13,896 nt of DNA from the NCBI GenBank assembly GCA_034716535.1, contig JAYEJW010000180.1, positions 1 to 13,896 of the forward strand, given 5' to 3'. Below, piece by piece: positions 1 to 7,282 of this stretch (positions are counted from its first letter, which is position 1; each line of letters starts with the position of its first letter). The position numbers and the translations under genes were made by a program. This stretch comes from JAYEJW01 sp034716535. GTDB taxonomy: Bacteria; Pseudomonadota; Gammaproteobacteria; Chromatiales; Chromatiaceae. The notes beneath the pieces were generated by a model. It searched no databases, had not been told where the DNA came from, and saw nothing but the letters and a program-made list of their open reading frames with translations.

Positions 1-483
1 CGAGCTGTTGCCGTTTTTGGCGTCGAGCAGGGCGGTTCGGATGGCGCCCTTCAGGCCGCTGCCGGGCAGGATGGCCTGGCCGGTCGGCGGGTTGTAGGCG
101 GTGCGCTCGATCTCGAGGCGGTTCTGCACCCTACCGCCGCCCTGCTCGTGCTGGGCGATGCGGCCGACGCGCTCTTCGTAGAACCCCTCCACCGTCCGAT
201 TGACGCGCACCTGGTGGCGGGACACGGCGATGAGCCGCGCTCGGTTATCGTAGAAGAAGCGCTGGACCTCGCGCAGTGTGTCCGGTTTGGGACGGCCTTC
301 AAGGATACGCCCGAGCCTGTCCCGCTCCGCCTGCGGCAGTGCCTGCAAGGCGGCGATACCGTCGAACTCGTAGAGCGTTTCGTCGTCAATGACATAACCT
401 GTGGGCTCGTAGTCCTGGCCCGACCCCATGTGCACCGGCGAGAGCGGTGTGATGGCGAGCCGACAGTGTTGAGTCTGGCTCAT
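1..483 (-). CDS. csm5: Csm5, type III-A RAMP subunit (N-terminal 161 codons, runs off the window)
   Basis: Translating the minus strand from the ATG at 483-481 gives an open frame to base 1 with no stop, so the gene is cut by the window edge. The start is fixed by coupling: its ATG shares one base with the csm4 stop (TAATG). Residues 11-24 read ITPLSPVHMGSGQD, the first RAMP strand with its loop. Near residues 132-155 lies a Gly-rich segment (AYNPPTGQAILPGSGLKGAI) typical of Csm5 and Csm3 RAMP domains (G-S-G/S-L-K-G). Csm5 caps the 3' side of the crRNA in the Csm complex and is linked to crRNA 3' maturation in characterised systems. Position after csm4 is the canonical order. The remaining two thirds of the usual protein length lies outside the window. 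Confidence 0.93.
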   Translation of the reverse strand, partial: MSQTQHCRLAITPLSPVHMGSGQDYEPTGYVIDDETLYEFDGIAALQALPQAERDRLGRILEGRPKPDTLREVQRFFYDNRARLIAVSRHQVRVNRTVEGFYEERVGRIAQHEQGGGRVQNRLEIERTAYNPPTGQAILPGSGLKGAIRTALLDAKNGNSS

Positions 484-1445
484 TACGTGTCCTCCCTGAG
501 ACGAACGCCGATATACGGCGCATAGCCCTGCTGGACGGTTTCCGGAATGGCATTGGAGAGTGTGCCGTCGCCGCCGAGTCCCTGGCCGGCATAGGCGTGC
601 TGCGGCAGTGCCGGTGGCACGAGCAAGGCACCGGTTTGCGCAAGCAGTACCGGCGCCTTGAACGGGCGACCGCTCTGCACGGCGGTGTCGCCGTGGCGCC
701 CGAAGCGGGTGAAAACTTCATAGTGACTGCGGGCGGGGTCGAAGCCGAGCCCCTGGGGCGCACAAGGGGCAAGTGTGAAGCAGGCATTCGCGCCGTCTTG
801 CCGTGGCAACGTGTCTGTCTCCGCCTGTTCGACGGCGAACTTGCCGAGCCCAATGCTGGCATCGCGGCCGTAGCCGCAGCGGCCGATGTCTTCGAATAGT
901 GTCCGTAGGTCGTTCGCTACCAACCGTTCGGCATCGACAAGAATCCAGCACTCCAATCGCAGTTCGACCCCGAACCAGTGCTGCGTCTGAGTATAGGGCG
1001 CGAAGTCACTGCCTCCGGTGGTTCCGGAAAGGCGGTTGATGCTGTTGTGGGGCTGGGCGTGGGTGCGGGTCAGCTCGCTTCCGCCGGCACCGAGTGATTC
1101 GAGCACCTGCGACTCGCTGTGGCACTGGCCGAGCCAGGTTCGGATCGACTCGCTCAGTGCCGATCGTGGCAGCCACTTGCGCCGCTTCACCGCCTTGCGG
1201 TCCTCCTGGGCAAGCTGGTCGAAGTAATGCAGTGGCAGAGCGGGCCGTGGCACGTATCCGGCGGGGAACGCGTCGGAACAAACGGCGAACGGGCGGCCCT
1301 GCGTGTAGCCCTTGAGCAGTCGGCGCAGGGCGTCCTCGCCTTGGCGGTTGCGCACCGCCCAGCACAGTTGCCCGAACAGGGTGTCGCCCTTGATCGCGCC
1401 CCCGAAGGCGGACAAGGGGCGCAGGGTGATGTGAAGGCATTCCAT
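483..1445 (-). CDS. csm4: Csm4, type III-A RAMP subunit (crRNA 5'-handle binding)
   Basis: A 320-residue protein of normal Csm4 length. The N-terminus carries the family signature: a beta strand with small residues, then KGDTLFGQLCWAVR at about residues 19-32, and PFAVCSDAFPAGYVPRP at about 52-68. The C-terminus has a glycine-rich stretch (GQGLGGDGTLSNAIP) followed by QQGYAPYIGV, also typical. In the Csm complex Csm4 contacts Cas10 and clamps the repeat-derived 5' tag of the crRNA; it is not expected to be catalytic. It starts 23 nt after the csm3 stop, with an AGGA about 9 nt upstream, and its TAA overlaps the csm5 ATG by one base, so csm4 and csm5 are probably translationally coupled. Confidence 0.95.
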   Translation of the reverse strand: MECLHITLRPLSAFGGAIKGDTLFGQLCWAVRNRQGEDALRRLLKGYTQGRPFAVCSDAFPAGYVPRPALPLHYFDQLAQEDRKAVKRRKWLPRSALSESIRTWLGQCHSESQVLESLGAGGSELTRTHAQPHNSINRLSGTTGGSDFAPYTQTQHWFGVELRLECWILVDAERLVANDLRTLFEDIGRCGYGRDASIGLGKFAVEQAETDTLPRQDGANACFTLAPCAPQGLGFDPARSHYEVFTRFGRHGDTAVQSGRPFKAPVLLAQTGALLVPPALPQHAYAGQGLGGDGTLSNAIPETVQQGYAPYIGVRLREDT

Positions 1446-1468
1446 GGATACTGTCCTGCGTGCGTCGG

Positions 1469-2179
1469 CTAGACCTGGATTTCCGTCAGTCGCTCCTTCA
1501 GCGGCTCCCCATCGCGCGTGAGGGACGTGAAGCGCAGCTTGCCGTAGCCCCTGGACCCGGACCCGCCGATGCCGGTGAGCTCCAGCAGGCGCAGGCCGCG
1601 CAGGATGTCCTCGAGTAGGTCTTCGCCGTCAATGACCTTGAGTGTCAGGCGGAAGTCAAACCGTGCACCCGCCGGTACGCGCTCGGTGTTGCGGGGATTC
1701 TCGGCGACCCCTTTGATCCGGTCGATGGCGTTTTCGGTTTTGGTCTCGGTGAGAAGCAGGTTCTTCTCTCCCATCTCACCAATCCAGGAAGGGTCCAGAC
1801 CACAATCCCAGAACGCGAGCCGGGTGGGACCGATCTCGCTCAAGAGCCGCTCGTCCTGGCCAACGCCCTCCGGGGCACCGCCGAAGAGCTTGAGGATGGT
1901 ACGGCCGAGCAGCGCGGCCTCTCCTTGCAGCTTGGCGACGTGCTTGAAGCCGAGCGGCTTGCCGTCGGTCACGCCAACCACGCCGGCGCGCCACTCGAGC
2001 AGGCTGCGCATCTTCCCCTTGAGGCTCGATCCGGGGATGTAGGGGCGGTTGGTCACCGGGTTTTTGATGACGGGGTTGTCCGTCCCGCCAATGTGCATCT
2101 CCGTGTTTCCGCTGCCGATATGCAGTCCGGAGTCCAGTTCGATCTGTCCTTGGATGTCGCTGATGTCGGTCAATTGCAT
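1469..2179 (-). CDS. csm3: Csm3, type III-A backbone RAMP and target-RNA ribonuclease
   Basis: A 236-residue RAMP protein, typical for Csm3. Residues 10-22 form the first strand and glycine turn (QGQIELDSGLHIG). MHIGGTDNPV at 28-37 contains Asp34, which by position matches the catalytic aspartate (D32/D33) that cuts target RNA every six nucleotides in studied Csm complexes. IPGSSLKGKMRS at about 48-59 is the next RAMP motif. GIGGSGSRGYGKLRF near the C-terminus is the glycine-rich loop. Several copies form the filament backbone. Target RNA cleavage should therefore be active. The ATG lies 14 nt after the csm2 stop, behind an AGAGGA Shine-Dalgarno about 6 nt upstream. Confidence 0.96.
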   Translation of the reverse strand: MQLTDISDIQGQIELDSGLHIGSGNTEMHIGGTDNPVIKNPVTNRPYIPGSSLKGKMRSLLEWRAGVVGVTDGKPLGFKHVAKLQGEAALLGRTILKLFGGAPEGVGQDERLLSEIGPTRLAFWDCGLDPSWIGEMGEKNLLLTETKTENAIDRIKGVAENPRNTERVPAGARFDFRLTLKVIDGEDLLEDILRGLRLLELTGIGGSGSRGYGKLRFTSLTRDGEPLKERLTEIQV

Positions 2180-2193
2180 GGTGGCGTCCTCTG

Positions 2194-2688
2194 TCAGCCG
2201 CTCGGGCGTTCCAATTTGTAGAAGCCCAAGAAGGCTTCGAAAAAGAGCTTGAAGTTGCGCAGGGTACGCTCGTCGCTGACCTGACCGAGGCAGTGCGCGA
2301 TCAGTTCGACAAAGTTCCCGTCAACATGCCTGCGCCCCTCGGCATAGGCCGCTTTTGCGTTGAGCATGCGGATAAACGGCAGATACTCGGCAAAGCGCTC
2401 CGGCGACTGACGCACCTTCTCCTCCCACATGACCAGCTCGTCGTAGAACTGGCGGAGCTGGCTCGGTTTGTTGCGGTATCGGTCCGCCGCGATCACCTCT
2501 GCGGTGCGTTTGGCCACGGCGTCGAACAGGTCGGGATTGAGCGCACCGTTATCCTGCGGTCGAAGGACGATCCCTCCGGTGTCGAGGCTCGGACCGTGCG
2601 GCCTGTCGTCGCGGCCTCCGCGACCACGGTCGCCGCGGTCGTTTCCGCGCCGCGCTCCCCCGCCTTGCCTGCGTTGTTCGTAGGCCAT
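2194..2688 (-). CDS. csm2: Csm2, type III-A small subunit with an RG-rich N-terminal tail
   Basis: Called from the ATG at 2688 (164 residues) because GGAGG sits 6 nt upstream and the gene then begins 14 nt after the cas10 stop. The frame stays open further upstream into cas10, but that stretch reads as out-of-frame cas10. The C-terminal about 100 residues are helical and fit the Csm2 small-subunit family (PDLFDAVAKRTAEVI, then QLRQFYDELVMWEEKV, then PFIRMLNAKAAYAEGR, then LRNFKLFFEAFLGFYKL). Csm2 lines the filament opposite Csm3 and helps hold crRNA and target RNA. Unusual is the N-terminus: residues 6-32 are almost only Arg, Gly and Asp (about nine Arg and nine Gly), probably disordered and perhaps an extra RNA contact. 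Identification rests on helical pattern, size and place in the operon. Confidence 0.9.
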   Translation of the reverse strand: MAYEQRRQGGGARRGNDRGDRGRGGRDDRPHGPSLDTGGIVLRPQDNGALNPDLFDAVAKRTAEVIAADRYRNKPSQLRQFYDELVMWEEKVRQSPERFAEYLPFIRMLNAKAAYAEGRRHVDGNFVELIAHCLGQVSDERTLRNFKLFFEAFLGFYKLERPSG

Positions 2689-2702
2689 GCTCTGCCTCCG
2701 TC

Positions 2703-5417
2703 TCAGTGTCTGTGGTGATAAAGATGAGTGAAAAGAGCGATCTTGAAGGCGGCGCCGAACCGCCGGATCCCCTCGGCCAGCAACTCCCCGAGGGCTTTCT
2801 GCCACCTGCGCCGGGCGTCCTCGTCCAGTCCGCGCCGGCTCTCCAACATGCGGCGGGTGCGGTAGGTGAAGCGGGAGTTCCACAGGGCACTCTCCAACCT
2901 CGGGCTGTGCCCGGAGTCGCGCTGCGCGCGGTTCAGGTCCTCGGCCATGTCGGCGAGGTATTGGAGGCTATACAGGTATCCCGTGCTCAGCGCGAGCTCC
3001 CCGCGCTGTCGATGGTCCTCCAGGTGCTGCTCGATTTGCAGGAGGCGCTCGAAGGCATCCCAGCCGACGGTGTGCCCGAAGCAGGTGACGGCGTCCTTGA
3101 TCAGGCGCCCGTCCGCTGCCCTGCGGTCCTTGGCCGCCTCCAGGGCGCGTTCGGCGAGGTCCCCCATCTGGCGGATCGGCAGGCCGGGCTTGGTCATGGC
3201 GAGGCCGGTGGAGAAATGGATCTCCGGGTTGTGGGCCACGAAGCGCCCGAACTGCTCGCGCATCTCCACGGCGAGCTTGATGGTGCTGCGCCAGGGGCCG
3301 ATGAGAAAGAAGTCGTCGCCGCCGGCGAAGACGGTGTAGGTGCTCTCGTACTTGCTGCGGCACAACCAGGGCAGCCAGACGGCGAAAAAGGCGTTCGTCT
3401 GCCGGGAGAGCCCGGCCATCTTGGCAAAGCTGGGCTGCGCCAGACCCTTCTCGAAGATGCTGCCGAGGTTGTCCACGTCGCCCTTGAGGGTGACGAGGGC
3501 CTCGATACCCTGGTAGTTACCGTCTGCTTCGGGCCACCGGTCGTCACAGGCCAGGTGCTCGAGTGTCTTGGGCTCTTCGGGCCGGCGCTCGAACTCGGCG
3601 TCCTGTAGAAGCCGTTGCGGGTAACGTTCTTCCATCCATGTGTTTTGCTCGCCGAACAGCGGTACGTAAGCGTTGATGTAGCGCCGGGCATAGCCTTGAA
3701 ACAGCGCCTCCTCGGCATCGCGCGGCAGACCGAAGTCCCAGGCCCGGCGCAAGACGCCGCTGCGTGCGACCTCTCCGAAGCGACCGCTCTCGTCCTCCTC
3801 TCCCGTGAACTGGATGTGGTAGCCGAAGATGGGCACGCCGAGGGTATGGTGGCGGAGGGACTGCGTGGTGATGAGCACCCGCTCGCGCCGGGCTACCTGG
3901 CTGCCGACCTCGATCTGATCTGCGGCAAGCGCACTGACGAAGCGCCCCGTTCCCTCTAGCGGCTGCGTTGCGGGCGAGCGCCCATCAACGGCGCACTCCC
4001 GTTTCGTCGGGTCGAACTGTGCCAGGAAGCGGTCGAAGACGGGTTTCGGGGCTTGGTCACCACACAGTCCGAGCCGGCGGGTCTTGGCGTCGTTCAGCAC
4101 CTCGAACAGCCGGCGCATGAGGGCCCCGAAGGGCGCCTCGCCCCCCGCCCGGTTGCGGAGAAAATCGTTGCAGCAGGCCGGAAGCCAGGCAAGGCCGATT
4201 CCCGACTGACCATAGGTGTGTTCCAGGAACCAACTGTCGAGTTCGGACTGTATCCGCCCGAGGGTTCGAACCGTTTCGTCCGTGTTGGGTGCGACGATCA
4301 GGAACTTGCCCGCGGCGTTGATCACCTGACTGGTGGGCGGCAGACCGAGCTCGTCAAGGATGCGCAGCGCGGCACACTCGGTCAGCAGGGAGACGTAGAA
4401 GGAACGGCCCCGCAGCAGCTTGGCAGCCCGGCGCTGGGTCTCGCCGCCTGTGGCGAAGATGAAGTCCTGGATGCCGAAGAAATCGCCCTGGATCAGGAGC
4501 AGCTTCTGCTCGTCCCAGTCCGGCCGGTGATAGTCCGCCAGGCCCTTGCGCACCGCTTCTGATGCATCGCCGCGTTCGTGATGGTAGCGCCACAAAGCGG
4601 CGGCCAGGGCGGCCGTGGTGCGCGAGTGATCGTAGAGCGAAACCTCCGGACGGACATTGAACGCAGTCGCGGCTGGAATGGCCTGGGTGTAACAGGCCCA
4701 GGCGGAGTCGAAGTGATCGAGCCAGAGAGACCAGTTCGCCCGATGGCTGGCTGGAATCGCCCCCAGGGATTGGATGAACTGCTCCCAAAGCTGCTTGTAT
4801 TCCTCCTGTGCGGCCCCGTCATCCGCGGTTTCGTACCCGTCGGCGGGTACGGGGAACAGGGCTTGCGGCGAGAGGGGACGAAGCGGATAGCGGAAGCGCC
4901 ACTGATCTCGGGTGTTGGTCTGCTCGCCCTCGATACGGATATGCTCGAACAGGGTCAACTGACGGGCCGTGTAGTGGTTGCGGCCCGTCTCGGTTCTGTC
5001 TTCGGCGGCGTTGTACTTGTCGAACTCCTCGCGTTCGAAACCGGACGCGACGCGGTCGGCTGTGGCGACGATCCACTGAAGGAATGTGTCCGGCTTGTGG
5101 TGGCGGCTGGCGGCGTTGACGATGGAGTCGTCCACGTCCCTGTCGGACCAGGAAGCGAAGGGGGTGATCTCGTCTCCCAGCAGTTCAGGGAACGCCTTCT
5201 CGAGGACATCCCAGGCGAGAGCGGTGTAGGCGGCATGCTTGTGCGAATACCAGACTCGACCGCCCACCTCGTTACGGCGGCAATAGAGCTGGGTGTGGAC
5301 GGACAGCGCCTCTTTGTCGAATGACAGGCGCGCACGCTCGGCGAACTTCCCCAGGTCGTGCAGGTAGGCCGCCAAAGCGACACGACAGGTGGGATCATGC
5401 AGTTGGTTGGTGTCCAT
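2703..5417 (-). CDS. cas10: Cas10/Csm1, type III-A large subunit: HD nuclease and GGDD cyclic-oligoadenylate synthase
   Basis: The start at 5417 (904 residues) is chosen because GGAAG lies 7 nt upstream and the protein then opens directly into the HD domain. The same frame is open to 5600, but those 61 codons look non-coding. Residues 18-25 (AYLHDLGK) give the HD pair His20-Asp21. SHK at 58-60, SRHHKP at 104-109 and TADRVASGF at 119-127 complete the HD-type nuclease. GDFFGIQDFIF near residues 307-317 marks the first palm domain. GGDD at 699-702 (FAGGDDFF) is the cyclase active site of the second palm. All key residues are intact, so both target-activated DNA cleavage and cyclic-oligoadenylate synthesis are expected. 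The C-terminus is helical and would contact Csm2. It is somewhat longer than many Csm1 proteins. csm2 follows after 14 nt; the CARF gene lies 207 nt upstream. Confidence 0.96.
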   Translation of the reverse strand: MDTNQLHDPTCRVALAAYLHDLGKFAERARLSFDKEALSVHTQLYCRRNEVGGRVWYSHKHAAYTALAWDVLEKAFPELLGDEITPFASWSDRDVDDSIVNAASRHHKPDTFLQWIVATADRVASGFEREEFDKYNAAEDRTETGRNHYTARQLTLFEHIRIEGEQTNTRDQWRFRYPLRPLSPQALFPVPADGYETADDGAAQEEYKQLWEQFIQSLGAIPASHRANWSLWLDHFDSAWACYTQAIPAATAFNVRPEVSLYDHSRTTAALAAALWRYHHERGDASEAVRKGLADYHRPDWDEQKLLLIQGDFFGIQDFIFATGGETQRRAAKLLRGRSFYVSLLTECAALRILDELGLPPTSQVINAAGKFLIVAPNTDETVRTLGRIQSELDSWFLEHTYGQSGIGLAWLPACCNDFLRNRAGGEAPFGALMRRLFEVLNDAKTRRLGLCGDQAPKPVFDRFLAQFDPTKRECAVDGRSPATQPLEGTGRFVSALAADQIEVGSQVARRERVLITTQSLRHHTLGVPIFGYHIQFTGEEDESGRFGEVARSGVLRRAWDFGLPRDAEEALFQGYARRYINAYVPLFGEQNTWMEERYPQRLLQDAEFERRPEEPKTLEHLACDDRWPEADGNYQGIEALVTLKGDVDNLGSIFEKGLAQPSFAKMAGLSRQTNAFFAVWLPWLCRSKYESTYTVFAGGDDFFLIGPWRSTIKLAVEMREQFGRFVAHNPEIHFSTGLAMTKPGLPIRQMGDLAERALEAAKDRRAADGRLIKDAVTCFGHTVGWDAFERLLQIEQHLEDHRQRGELALSTGYLYSLQYLADMAEDLNRAQRDSGHSPRLESALWNSRFTYRTRRMLESRRGLDEDARRRWQKALGELLAEGIRRFGAAFKIALFTHLYHHRH

Positions 5418-5624
5418 GCGGATGCTTCCGTTTGTGTCGTTCGGGATTCTCGCTGCAACGCCGTGCGATCCGCCGGCGTGGCAAGCTTGCTGCTTTCTGA
5501 CCCGTTGGCGGGGCGTGTACGCGCCCGGAGGCGGCTCGCCCCGTCGGTTCCCCGCAATAGCGGCTCCGAGGGCAGGCGAATCGTGCCGAAGCAGGAGCAC
5601 TGGATGAGCACATCATTCGCGACC
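5418..5624 (-). other. Intergenic leader between the CARF gene and cas10, with a near-palindrome
   Basis: These 207 nt separate two genes of a locus that is otherwise packed at 14-23 nt or less. The cas10 frame is open through most of it (to 5600), but the residues are Arg/Pro/Gly/Ala-rich without family character, so I treat it as leader rather than coding. The cas10 Shine-Dalgarno GGAAG lies at 5425-5429 on the minus strand. A 16-bp near-palindrome centred on GTAC (5511-5526, GGGCG arms plus one T/G mismatch pair) could be an operator or an RNA hairpin. I see no convincing -10/-35 pair. Confidence 0.4.
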
Positions 5625-6821
5625 TCACTCTCCCGTTCCCTGGCTTGCGGCGTATGCGGCATTCCCAGGTGTCGCGGTCTCGACGCTGGGTTGGCAAGTT
5701 AGCCGCTCGTCCGTGATCGGGGAGTAGTGGATGGCGTCCGGGTCGATGCGCAGGCTGAAACGGGTGCGAGGGCGGCGTCCTTCGCCATGGACGAGATAAG
5801 GAGCGGCAAGCTGGTGTCCCAGCGCCTGCTCGAGTGCAGCGTTCGTGCGCGACTTGCGCTGGTCGAAGTATTCCGCCGTCATCCCCTCCGCCAAAGCCTC
5901 TTCGACACGCTCGTAGTCCCCGGACATGTCGCCGATGATGCGGCGATACTCGCCGAGAAACTGTTGGTCGAGTCCCTCGGTATCCCAGCGGGCGGCGTGC
6001 ATGCCCTTGAGACGGCGGCGCGCCATGGTGCTGTAAAAGGCGAGGGATGCCGACGGCAGCGAGACCACCTCGCCTCCGGCGCGGATACGCTGCCCCGCAA
6101 GGTCGATGACGAGCTCCGGCGGCTCCAGGGCGCTCTGGGCGGCCGTTACCGTCTGGCCAAAGCTTGCGTTACCGGCCAGGAGCCGATCGGGCAGGCCGTC
6201 GCGCAAGCGCACGAAGGGGATCTGCGCCAGCGTGACCTTCGCTTCGGCGGTGTCGGCGAGCTTGTTGTCCCGGGTGGTGATGACCCGGCTGTAGGGGGTG
6301 GGGTAGAAGAAATCCCAGCTCGACTCGAACGGCTCGGGGACCAACACGTGGGAGAGGCGGTCCTGGGGACGGCCGAACAGGCTCAGCGCGTATCCCAGGT
6401 AGTAGCCCATGGTCTTGCGACCGCCGGCGATGGAGACGTGCAGGGCACAGTTCGGGTTTGCGGTGAGCGTCCGCACCCACTCGGTCGTGATGTCCGCCGC
6501 TGTCTGGTTGTCGGCCAGGGTGCGGATGTCGTCCAGCTCCCGGCCCGCCGTGTCGCTCAGTACGTGGATGTTGGCAGGCCCGAAATCGATCGGGGGCAGG
6601 TCGTAGTCGCTCAGGATGCGGGCGAACCAACCCGGTTCGGGCGATAGCAGGCTGAGGCGTGCCCGCTCGGCGCCTTCGGCGGTGGTGAGCAGATGGATCT
6701 CGGTCGGAACGAACGGAGGGTCGCAATCCACCGCAAGCGCGAAGAGCGTTTCTGTGACGACCTGGGGCGAGAGGCCCGTGACGGCGAGCAGAAACCTACG
6801 GCGGTAGGTGGTCCGGTCCAT
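5625..6821 (-). CDS. CARF-domain protein of the NE0113/Csm6-like family (candidate cOA ring nuclease or sensor)
   Basis: 398 residues. The N-terminus (LLAVTGLSPQVVTETLFAL, residues 11-29) and SIAGGRKTMGYYLGYALSLFG (130-150) are hallmarks of the CARF-fold family first named after Nitrosomonas europaea NE0113, often annotated as CRISPR ring nuclease Csm6. In type III systems CARF proteins bind cyclic oligoadenylate made by Cas10 and either trigger an effector or degrade the signal. The C-terminal part (about 253-370) starts with a LPSASLAFYSTMARR segment resembling a winged-helix-like extension rather than a HEPN RNase. An R-x4-H string occurs at Arg270-His275, but the surroundings do not look like HEPN. 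It has its own candidate promoter upstream and lies 207 nt before cas10 on the same strand. Family assignment is firm; ring-nuclease activity is inferred. Confidence 0.85.
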   Translation of the reverse strand: MDRTTYRRRFLLAVTGLSPQVVTETLFALAVDCDPPFVPTEIHLLTTAEGAERARLSLLSPEPGWFARILSDYDLPPIDFGPANIHVLSDTAGRELDDIRTLADNQTAADITTEWVRTLTANPNCALHVSIAGGRKTMGYYLGYALSLFGRPQDRLSHVLVPEPFESSWDFFYPTPYSRVITTRDNKLADTAEAKVTLAQIPFVRLRDGLPDRLLAGNASFGQTVTAAQSALEPPELVIDLAGQRIRAGGEVVSLPSASLAFYSTMARRRLKGMHAARWDTEGLDQQFLGEYRRIIGDMSGDYERVEEALAEGMTAEYFDQRKSRTNAALEQALGHQLAAPYLVHGEGRRPRTRFSLRIDPDAIHYSPITDERLTCQPSVETATPGNAAYAASQGTGE

Positions 6822-6847
6822 TGCTCATTCTCATTATTCGACGTTCG

Positions 6848-6875
6848 ATAGTACGCGGCTGTCACGAGGTTACAA
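6848..6875 (-). promoter_or_regulatory. Candidate sigma-70 promoter for the CARF-cas10-csm operon
   Basis: On the minus strand TTGTAA (6875-6870) and TACTAT (6853-6848) are separated by 16 nt; each matches its consensus at four of six positions. They lie 27 nt before the ATG of the CARF gene, which would leave a short 5' leader. The surrounding stretch is more AT-rich than the coding regions. Matches this weak occur by chance, so this is only the best candidate in the gap. Confidence 0.3.
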
Positions 6876-7120
6876 CGAAGATCGTCGGGATTTCGTGAGC
6901 CGTTCTACGCGCGTGCTACAAAAATGCGCGAACGCTTTCCTGTGCAGCAATGGTGCAGTTCGGTCCTCAGCCAACTGCGGCAATCGCAGATACGCGCTTT
7001 CGCCCGCGACGGATGTCAGATGCCAGCGTACCAACAACACCGGGATTGGCTGCGGTCAAACGGAACCGGGGCATCCCCGCCTCCCTGGTCGCCGGAATCT
7101 CCCTGGCACCGCCGGTTCAC

Positions 7121-7145
7121 GGGGGCTATCGTGCCCCCGATAGCC
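7121..7145. repeat. Inverted repeat that can form two mutually exclusive hairpins
   Basis: GGCTATCG at 7124-7131 pairs perfectly with CGATAGCC at 7138-7145 around a 6-nt loop. The overlapping GGGGGC at 7121-7126 pairs perfectly with GCCCCC at 7133-7138, also around a 6-nt loop. The two stems share bases, so only one can form at a time. No T-run follows on either strand, so it is not a standard intrinsic terminator. Confidence 0.55.
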
Positions 7146-7282
7146 TGAAGGTTCCGGTCCGGCAAGGTTGCGGCGACGTACGTGGATGTGCAGTATCCCC
7201 GATGTTGCTGGACCGCTGGATCGAGAACCGGACTTTCGTCCGACTGGCCCGCTGTATCGACCAACTCCGGGTTGCCGGTTTT

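Larger units (their letters stand above)
6822..7282. other. 461-nt gap between cas6 and the CARF gene: no gene, one alternative hairpin
   Basis: No open frame here has recognisable protein character, there is no tRNA-like signature, and I find no spaced direct repeats that would make a CRISPR array. The part nearest the CARF gene (6822-6920) is AT-richer and holds the candidate promoter. The middle holds a compact inverted repeat at 7121-7145. The stretch next to cas6 (7146-7282) shows nothing I can name. Confidence 0.5.

Noticed and set aside
2689..2883. Longer csm2 starting inside cas10 at 2883
   Set aside because: The added 65 residues are cas10 read out of frame, whereas the ATG at 2688 has a GGAGG at ideal spacing and the same 14-nt gap as the next junction.
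2706..3608. 300-codon plus-strand open frame antisense to cas10
   Set aside because: It mirrors cas10 in a high-GC region, where long antisense frames are common. Its residues show no family character and it has no plausible ribosome site.
5988..6005. R-x4-H string (Arg270-His275) in the CARF protein as a HEPN RNase motif
   Set aside because: It lies in an Arg-rich turn right after a segment resembling a winged helix, and the flanking helices expected of HEPN are not evident. Chance is likely.
7121..7145. Intrinsic terminator after cas6
   Set aside because: The hairpin is good but no T-run follows it on either strand, and it lies well over 100 nt past the cas6 stop.
6900..7280. CRISPR array in the gap next to cas6
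   Set aside because: No repeated 25-40 nt unit with regular spacers is present; the only structure is a single inverted repeat.
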